From: Podaxis mareebaensis
Taxonomy: Eukaryota > Basidiomycota > Agaricomycetes > Agaricales > Agaricaceae
Direction: 5' to 3'
Assembly (NCBI GenBank): GCA_018524725.1
Contig: JAEUWP010000015.1
Coordinates: forward strand, 1-52,004
Length of the DNA stretch: 52,004 nucleotides
The position numbers were made by a program, and so were the translations under genes. Every line of letters starts with the position of its first letter. Positions within the stretch are counted from its first letter, which is position 1. A model generated the notes under the pieces. It saw nothing but the letters and a program-made list of their open reading frames with translations, had not been told where the DNA came from and searched no databases. This document shows, in pieces, positions 45,460 to 52,004 of this stretch.

Positions 45460-46793
45460 ATGTCCTCATCTGATGCCAACAATGAGAAATCAATGCAGGC
45501 AGTACCTGAAGGTCAAGGTCAACAACAACAATACATATTTCCTGCATCACCCTGGGTCCCTGGAGGGCCACCACTAACTTCAAATGTATGTCATTGAGAA
45601 TTTATGCCTGTTCTTTTACTAATGCATTTCATCTTATAGACTTCTGAGGTACCAACATTAGCCAATGTCCCCTCAACAGCATACTATATGTTTGTGAGTA
45701 ATGCATTTCTGTTACTAGTGATGATTACTCAAATTCATCCTATTTACATTAGCCTGGTGGTTATATGACAGCTGCCACATATCTCCCACAGTCTCACCCA
45801 ACAACAGCTTTGGTATGTTCCTTTATACCCATGTTATATTCACTCTTAAATGCTGATAACATCTTTAGTCACACAATCTTCACAGAAACCCCCCACTCAT
45901 GGCACCACCAGCTCATCCAACCATTCAGTATACCCATGGTGCACAACCACCTGCCATCCCACCTTCTACCCAACCTCCTTCACTGCCATCTGTCTCTTCA
46001 ATCAACAACACTGATGAGAGTGAGGATGATTTCCCAACAGTTGACCAACTGTTGGAGTGAGCTGTACAGCCCACTTCCAAGATTGCTGGCTCACATCACC
46101 CTGATCCCAAAGGAAAAGGTAAAGTGAAGGCTTCAGATGGTGCTCCAGTTGCCTCAGGATCTGGATCTGGCAAGTGCAAGACACCACTGACTCTATCTGC
46201 ACAGCCAGAGCTGAAGCATGCAAAAGGCTATACTGCAGGAGCTGCCAATTATACCTCTGTTGATATTGACCTACTTCTTGATGCTGCTGAGGAAGTTCTT
46301 CCAATCAGGGGCACTGGCTGGGTTGAAGTTGAGAAACTTTTTAACCAACATGCCAAAGCTTTAGGGTGTCCAACTCACACACTCAAATTGCTTGAGCTGA
46401 AGCTGAAACAAGTAAGTTTATCTTGTGATAACAGTAATCCTGTTAAACTAATGTTCCTTTCAGCTCACAAAGACACCTAAGCCCACTGGTGATGCTGAGT
46501 GCCCTCCCCACATTTTATGTGCCTATGAGATTGAGAGTGCTATTACAGAGAAGGCTGGGACATGTGACCTAGATGATGATGAAATTTTGGATGTGGCTGA
46601 TGACTCAGATGGGGATGATGACTCAGGTGATAAACCTGATGCAAGGCTGGATACCTCAAAGTGTGGCCAATTCATTGCATGCCACCCAGCTAGTCATCAG
46701 AAGACCTCATCTATACACATTCAGCATGTTGGCCAGTCCCTCTTGACAAACATCAGCTCAGCATTGGATCCATCTGCTCATCAAGCTCACTGA
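45460..46793 (+). pseudogene. DUF6818-like protein gene with one in-frame stop
   Basis: Five exons are consistent in phase: 45460-45585, 45640-45693, 45753-45812, 45869-46411 and 46464-46793, total 371 codons. The only break is TGA at 46058-46060 (codon 144), which would be CGA (Arg) before a C-to-T change. The N-terminal half is Pro/Gln/Ser-rich. The conserved part (about residues 200-290) reads NYTSVDIDLLLDAAEEVLP, GTGWVEVEKLFN, then, across the last intron, KPTGDAECPPHILCAYEIE. I associate this with the DUF6818 family of fungi and oomycetes, tentatively. An acidic stretch follows (DDDEILDVADDSDGDDDSGD). Function is unknown. The CpG-poor surroundings suggest a silenced or transposon-linked gene. 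Confidence 0.65.
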
Positions 46794-49200
46794 TATGTCC
46801 AAAACAGAAATATGGGTGAAATGATACAATTTTTGCCAATATAGCTATGAAAATAACATGGCTATAGAGACAGAACATCTCCAGTTACTGAACAAGGAAA
46901 GGATTATACCTAAAATGGAAGTAGCTACTCTGCTATGACAGAGTAAGCCCAAGATCAACCAGAGGAGCTGGAAAGACTGGTTGTCTAGTACTCCAGACTT
47001 ACATCTGTGAACCAGAGGGACACTTCCTATGCAGGAAAACTGTACTGCATTATTATTCCAAGTTCAGAAGCCATTGACAGCCTATCTATGAGTAATGACT
47101 CTGATCCAAGGCTTAGACCTTGCTCTGTTCACATTATTGATACAGTAGCTATACTAGCTGTTTATCAGACTACAGATAGGACATCTCTACCCAAAAGAAA
47201 AGATAGAAAAGCCCCTGGGTACCAGACAGCAGCAAGGTAGCTACCCCTCAGAGAAATCCCAGAGCACAAGAATTCATGTCTGAAAGCCCTGGAACAACTG
47301 GTTAGCTCTACAAGATAAAGTAAAACACATGGGATGGACCTGGAATAACTCTTTACCAAGGAAATACCTCAGTCACTTGGTAGCTACTTCAGTCCAGACC
47401 TCCAAGATAAAGAAACCATGTGGTAGATGACAAAGGGCACCCTTAAAAATCAATTATCTGAGCCCAGACTGGCTAACCATGCAGTCTTGGAGCCTACAGA
47501 CAAGATATGCCTGAGCTTTAAGGCTCAGACTTATTCCAGAAATGATTATCCAGTTTCCATATGGTCCCAAGCATTCTAGAAACTATGTAACATGTGATTT
47601 TGTACTTTCCTAGTTTGTATCTCATCCACAATATATAAACCCCCAGGCATGAGCTGGACAGGCAAGGAACCTGCTCCCAGTAGTGCATTAGGGATTGACC
47701 ACTCAATTCTAAGTGCTAAGTGAGAGTTTAAGTGTTTCTTCAGTCATAGACCAATAAAAGACAGACCTAAAGACACCTAAGACTTCAGAAAAGATAAAGA
47801 CATATAAAGAAAAAGACTTCTCACCTATCCATGCTCTGTTAGCAAGGTAGCTACTTATGTTGAACTGACTGCCTGGTGCTAAGAGAGCATTTTGAGTCAG
47901 CTGTTCTAAAGAAAAAGAGTAGTCTAGTTCAGTTCAAGTTAGTTTGAGTCAGTTAGTCTTAGAGTTTTAGAGTTCTTCTCTGATAACACTGTGTGTAAAG
48001 GGCACTGCTGTTATAGAGACACAGGTCCTCTCAGTAGTGGTCAAATTACCTGTGCACCAGACAAGCATATATGCATAGAAGAAAGACATGGTTCATTCTA
48101 ATGCACCATAAGGTCACAGCTGACATGAGACATAGAGGAATGATATGTGGAAAGATCCACACCAATTTTTGTTCTTCAATGTGTAGTGTGAGTGATAGGT
48201 GGTAGGGGAGGGGAGGGAAGTTGACATTCATGAGCAGCCTGTACCAAGGATGGCTCATCATTTGCATCTTGGCATCTCTGAGGTGGCAGTGATGGGAACA
48301 AGTCTGGGTCAAGCAGGTTGAAGGGGCCTGACAACAGTCAAATCAGACATAAGAGCACCCCTACAATAAGAGAATACCTTGGTACCAGGATCAACATCAA
48401 GCCCCACCACTTGTGGCATTCAATGAAATATGGGATCAAAGATTTGTTCTTTTAGGGTGTATGTGGGGGGGGGGGGGGGGGTTGTATGTGTCATGTGTTC
48501 AGTGAGAGGTAAGACAAAAGTAAATGAGTAGACAGATGAACACTAACATGATCAATGGCAATATGTCTGCTGCTCCTCATCACAACCATCCATTGAAAGC
48601 AACAATAATTGCCAATCTAAAAAGGGAAGTTATGAATATGTGACTAAAGTATCAGCACTGCATTTTCTCACCTTGTGATGCTGTTTGTAAATGCTCCCAC
48701 TAACTTAGCTGTGAGTCAAGGGCATTATTGGTGTGACAGTTAATGTTAGGCTGGTCCTTATCACTGGTTGCCTAAGCTTTGCTAGGGGGCGGCTATCTCA
48801 CTAGATGGTTCACAGAGGCACTAGGATCTAGCAAGAAGGATCATGGTAAGTAGGTGGTGAGGCAAGTGTCCAGTTAAGTACACTCAGAGGTTGAACTTCT
48901 ATCAGTCAAGGGTTTGACCAATAGAGAGTTTACTACCACACCGATCATGAGCTAATGTCAATCTGAAGTTAAAGGTGAACAATAACTTGAGATTTTAGAA
49001 TATAGGAAGCTTGCACTTCCAGTACATGAGCAGCTATTTAAGCTTTACTTCTAAGGTCCTAATCTGGTAACTATGACAAAGTAAAGCTATGAGTCTGAGA
49101 GTCAATAGAAGCATAACTACGGAGTGGAGCGAGATGAGAATAGAACAAGACAAGAATAGGAACTGATGAGAATAGAAACAGAGACGAGAAAGGAGACTAA
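46794..49200. other. CpG-poor repeat DNA without recognisable genes
   Basis: This 2.4 kb has very few CpG and only short ORFs without family resemblance. A run of 17 G lies at 48465-48481. Transposon origin is likely from composition, but no LTR, terminal inverted repeat or coding domain was identified. Confidence 0.4.
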
Positions 49201-49303
49201 CTAACTAAGGAAATGATTCAAGTCTGAGTTCATCTGGGATACATGGATACTAGACGAAGAGTCTGTAATAGAGATGTAGAGAAGAAAACTATTTACTGGT
49301 TTA

Positions 49304-50563
49304 CTACAAGTCCATATCGGGGTGAAGATGTCCATTGGAAGAGTTGGAAGAGTAAGAGTCAGGAGACGAGGTGGAACTGGGAATGGGGAAGTTGCCTGTT
49401 GAAGGCAGTGAGTCAGGGGAATCCTCATGGAGGAAGATGAGGCTGCAGTGTGGGGACAATGACAATGATGACGATGTGTCAGCCATGACGTATGGCAGTG
49501 GATATGGAGGAGGATTGCTGATGGGTTCTTCTGGGTTTGACTTGTCGATGCCTGGAACATTGGAGTTGATGCTGCGGAGGGGTGGAAGCTGAGTTTGATG
49601 GGGAGGAATGGCTGGAGGTTCATCGGAGTTAGGATCAACACAGTAGACTTCTACTTCTCGAAAGTAGAATCCATGGGCAACTTCATACTTGATGATATGT
49701 GGGACGACCTCGGGTGGATACATCATGTAGGGATGGAGGAATACAATGGGTTCTCCGGCATAAGGAATCATCTTCCAACCATGGGCCCAGGCAGAGTCAA
49801 AGTTGTTGTGGATTGTCTGAATGTATAACCCATTGGGATCGAAGACATGGGTGAAGGGAGCATTCTCCCAAGTGATGCGTAATATCTCTGTCATCATGCG
49901 ATCAGTCTCATAGAAGATGGGTCCAGGCATTGGCCAATCTTCAGAGAAGAGGGAGGTGTGGCCAGGGAGGCGTTGGTTGGTGAAAGCTTCATTATGATAG
50001 TGAGTTGAGTCTTCAGCTGGTATACCTGTATCTTGGGTGGTGGAACGAGAGGCATTGGGGAGTCCAAGTTCGTGGACTAATGCATGATAAATAATGTTGT
50101 GGTGGGAGGTACCAGGCTGGTTCATAACATTATCCCCTTCGTTATTAGCAAGTTCCATCTTGCTACTACTATCTGACACAGGTGTTGGGTGAGGGGTCAG
50201 TGGTCTAGGATCTTCTGCTTCTGACATCAGAGAAGGGAGATTCATGATGTCTGTCAGCTGTGTGGAGGCATTCTGATCTCAATGGACGAGGGAGTGAATG
50301 TGCGCGGCAGCTCTGCCAAGGAGGCTGTGTCGTTCTCTGATGGATGTGGGGGAGGCCGAAGGTATAGGTGTTGGAGTGCATGGTCTGCCTGTTTTGGGTG
50401 CTGATGATGTTGTCAGTGAGGGCAGAGATGGTGGCATCAATGGATTGGTGCAATTGCACACTTGACGGACTTGGACTTTGGGCACAGCGGGGAAGGTAGG
50501 AGGTTCCATTATAGTCCCAAGCTTGTAAAGATGATTGGGTGAGGTTACTTCCTCTGTATCAAT
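49304..50563 (-). CDS. Hypothetical ORF pair, possibly a transposon Gag-like protein
   Basis: A 313-codon frame starts at ATG 50245 and ends at 49304. It has motifs such as FSEDWPMPGPIFYETDRMMT and Trp/Tyr/His-rich segments (WAHGWKMIPYAGEP, HGFYFREVEVYCVD) and a Ser/Pro-rich tail. Upstream in another frame, 50563-50205 reads LHQSIDATISALTDNIISTQ, a helical sequence like the N-terminus of a Gag or coiled-coil protein. The two overlap, so one gene with a frameshift or a missed intron is plausible. I do not recognise the family. Its position beside an LTR (50676) suggests mobile-element origin, but this is weak. Confidence 0.4.
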
Positions 50564-50675
50564 CAGTACACAGATACTGCTGGTGTTGATTGGTCCCTTG
50601 TGGAAAAGTGCATGAAGGGTGAAGTAATGGAGGAGGTTGGGCTGGGAGTGGGTGCCTAGGAGGAGTGATAGGTCA

Positions 50676-51323
50676 TGTTACGTAGAGACGGTTTCTACAC
50701 GTCGTCTCAGTGCAGAGAGATACTGTCCTAAGACACCCCGACACTATTAAGTTCCTGAAGCGGAACGCCCGTCCGTTCTCCGGAGAGAACTAGAGGCTGG
50801 TCGGAAATCTTGCAGGGACTGCCTAGGGAGAGATACGACTTGTAAGGTCGCAGGCTACTCCGTAGGTTTAGCTGTTACGCCAGTTATCCTGTCGAGGCAG
50901 GTAGAGCTCTCACGTGGCAAGAAGATAAAGCGGAAGACAGTCCTCGCTATTCTCGCGCTATGTACAAGTGATCGTAAAGCTAAGTTCTACTTACTTTACA
51001 AGCTATCTAAATACGAAGGCGATTGCTATTCTACATGTCCTTAAGGAGAATCTTCGTAGTTACTTTGGTGCTCTAAGTATAGATGACCGAGCCCGAGGCA
51101 AGATGAGATCTACAGAAGGCAGGCTATTATTACACAACGTATCACCGAGCCCGAGTGCTGAACATAGTGCTCCTTCGGAAGATCTGAGGTGAGGCCGAAG
51201 TTGGCAGTGGAAGACGGGTCAAGATGGACGCTTGGAGTCGGGAGGCGGGAAGGCGGCTGGCGAACAACGAGGCAGGAATGCAAGAGAGGCATAGACAGCG
51301 GCGAAAGCGAGAGGAGTGTAACA
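50676..51323 (-). mobile_element. LTR (3' LTR of an element running leftward)
   Basis: The 648-base sequence has TGTTACG and GTGTAACA ends and is homologous to the solo LTR at 39008-39666. On the minus strand it follows a polypurine tract and a gag ORF, so it is the 3' LTR of an element whose 5' part lies beyond the right edge. It retains many CpG, so it is younger or less methylated than the solo copy. A possible target duplication half, ggtca, lies at 50671-50675; its partner is outside the window. Confidence 0.85.
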
Positions 51324-51335
51324 TCATCCCCTTTG
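51324..51335 (-). other. Polypurine tract before the 3' LTR
   Basis: On the minus strand caaaggggatga directly precedes the LTR start TGTTACAC. Its position and purine content fit the plus-strand primer site of an LTR retrotransposon. It fixes the direction of the element as leftward. Confidence 0.7.
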
Positions 51336-51357
51336 TATAATCGAACTCCGGATCGAT

Positions 51358-52002
51358 CTACCTATAACAAGTGTCGATCTCAGCGAGGCGTCGCTTAGAC
51401 TGATTTTGGATGGGGACATTGTTAGTCGTGACGTGTCGTCCTTCAGTCTGTTTTGTGATAGGGTTGAAGGTATACTCGGTAGTGGTATTCTCCAAGGCTC
51501 CACGGTCGCGAGGAATAGGTCGAGGGATAAGAGTGAAAGCGTCTTCGTACAACATGTTCTGTCGTCCTCTTTGACCGAGAGTCAGAGCGTTGGTGAGAAA
51601 TCGGACACGCTTCTTGGCTTCTTCGTACGTAGGGCCGTTAACAGGGGATTGATATCGAGACGGGATGACGGGAGTCTGAGGACGTTGAATACATTGCCAT
51701 GAATGGTGATTTCGTCCTTGGCAGAATCGGCACATGTGGTTAGGGCAGTCGGAAGCGATATGCCCTACTCCTAAACAAAGCCAACAGCCTTGCGCGTATA
51801 CTCTGAGGAGGTTGGGAGGAAGGAGTTTCGCGACGGTGAGAGGAAGAGTTCGTCGTCGAATGTGGCGCTCCCAGTTGGGGTATTTGGAGAGGGGGTTCAG
51901 TTCTCCTTGCAGAGTTAAGACGTTTATGAGGGTTGGTAGGTTCGGGTAGGTGGCGATGTCAGGCTTCTGTTCGACTGAAGCCTTAGCTCGAGACTGAAGG
52001 GT
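51358..52002 (-). CDS. Gag protein with two zinc knuckles, partial at the window edge
   Basis: The minus-strand frame is open from the right edge to a stop at 51358 (about 215 codons). It carries two zinc knuckles in tandem, CWLCLGVGHIASDC and CRFCQGRNHHSWQC, each with spacing C-X2-C-X4-H-X4-C. The upstream sequence is basic and hydrophobic (NWERHIRRRTLPLTVAKLLP). The end of the frame is only 34 bases from the LTR, so no pol region lies downstream of gag. The element is either gag-only and non-autonomous, or has its pol elsewhere. The LTR family is not named. The protein would form the particle and bind element RNA. Confidence 0.7.
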   Translation of the reverse strand, partial: TLQSRAKASVEQKPDIATYPNLPTLINVLTLQGELNPLSKYPNWERHIRRRTLPLTVAKLLPPNLLRVYAQGCWLCLGVGHIASDCPNHMCRFCQGRNHHSWQCIQRPQTPVIPSRYQSPVNGPTYEEAKKRVRFLTNALTLGQRGRQNMLYEDAFTLIPRPIPRDRGALENTTTEYTFNPITKQTEGRHVTTNNVPIQNQSKRRLAEIDTCYR

Positions 52003-52004
52003 CT

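Noticed and set aside
48465..48481. Run of 17 G as a possible quadruplex or regulatory site
   Set aside because: A single homopolymer in repeat DNA, probably slippage or sequencing-prone; nothing nearby suggests a role.
1..52004. CRISPR array, operon or prokaryotic mobile element
   Set aside because: No regularly spaced repeats other than the 17-base minisatellite, and the abundant spliceosomal introns identify eukaryotic DNA.

Overview
The window looks like a chromosomal segment of a mushroom-forming basidiomycete (Agaricomycete). It has many introns of about 50 bases with GT-AG borders, several recognisable basidiomycete gene families (a DUF6533-type seven-helix membrane protein, NACHT STAND proteins, a BAH-PHD protein, a DUF6818-like protein), and repeats that have lost CpG through C-to-T change. 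Nothing bacterial, no CRISPR array and no convincing RNA gene was seen. All exon models were made by hand from splice signals, reading frame and comparison of paralogues within the window.

Layout. 1-890 is CpG-poor repeat DNA. 2.3-10.0 kb is ordinary gene-rich DNA: a DUF6533-type membrane protein (2283-3971, +), an RS-rich remnant carrying a 17-base minisatellite (4712-5839, -), a Yop1/REEP endoplasmic-reticulum-shaping protein (5907-7071, -), and, divergent from it, a BAH-PHD protein with a split zinc finger (7368-10034, +). 10.2-19.1 kb is a CpG-poor block with a decayed NACHT copy, a Ty3/gypsy Gag-protease remnant and a Ty1/copia Gag remnant. 19.1-44.7 kb is a cluster of NACHT genes: NLR-1 (19087-21762, -), NLR-2 (25617-28294, -), NLR-3 (34774-37234, +), NLR-4 (42058-44329, +, C-terminus broken) and NLR-5 (38438-40585, +, pseudogene). 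It also holds three broken or truncated copies of the ribosome-biogenesis gene SOF1/DCAF13 and three truncated copies of the 5.9 kb Yop1/REEP gene. A complete ten-exon NADP-isocitrate dehydrogenase gene (30979-33016, -) sits inside the cluster. 44.7-52.0 kb is again mostly CpG-poor: a DUF6818-like gene with one in-frame stop, a hypothetical transposon-type ORF, and at the right edge a gag ORF followed at once by a polypurine tract and an LTR.

How it fits together. The NLR genes share one architecture: a Pro/Ser-rich exon A, a 127-base exon B carrying an HDFVIRDS-type motif, a long NACHT exon C, and a Cys/Trp/Asp-rich C-terminal module in exons D-F that I cannot assign to WD40, ankyrin, TPR or any other family. 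There are two upstream arrangements. NLR-1, NLR-3 and the start of NLR-5 follow a truncated REEP fragment in the same direction. NLR-2 and NLR-4 are head-to-head with a truncated SOF1 copy. The cluster therefore seems to have grown by repeated segmental duplication, partly inverted. CpG content falls sharply inside each NLR gene, close to the junction between exons C and D. A function in non-self recognition or incompatibility is known for the fungal NACHT family in general and is only inferred here.
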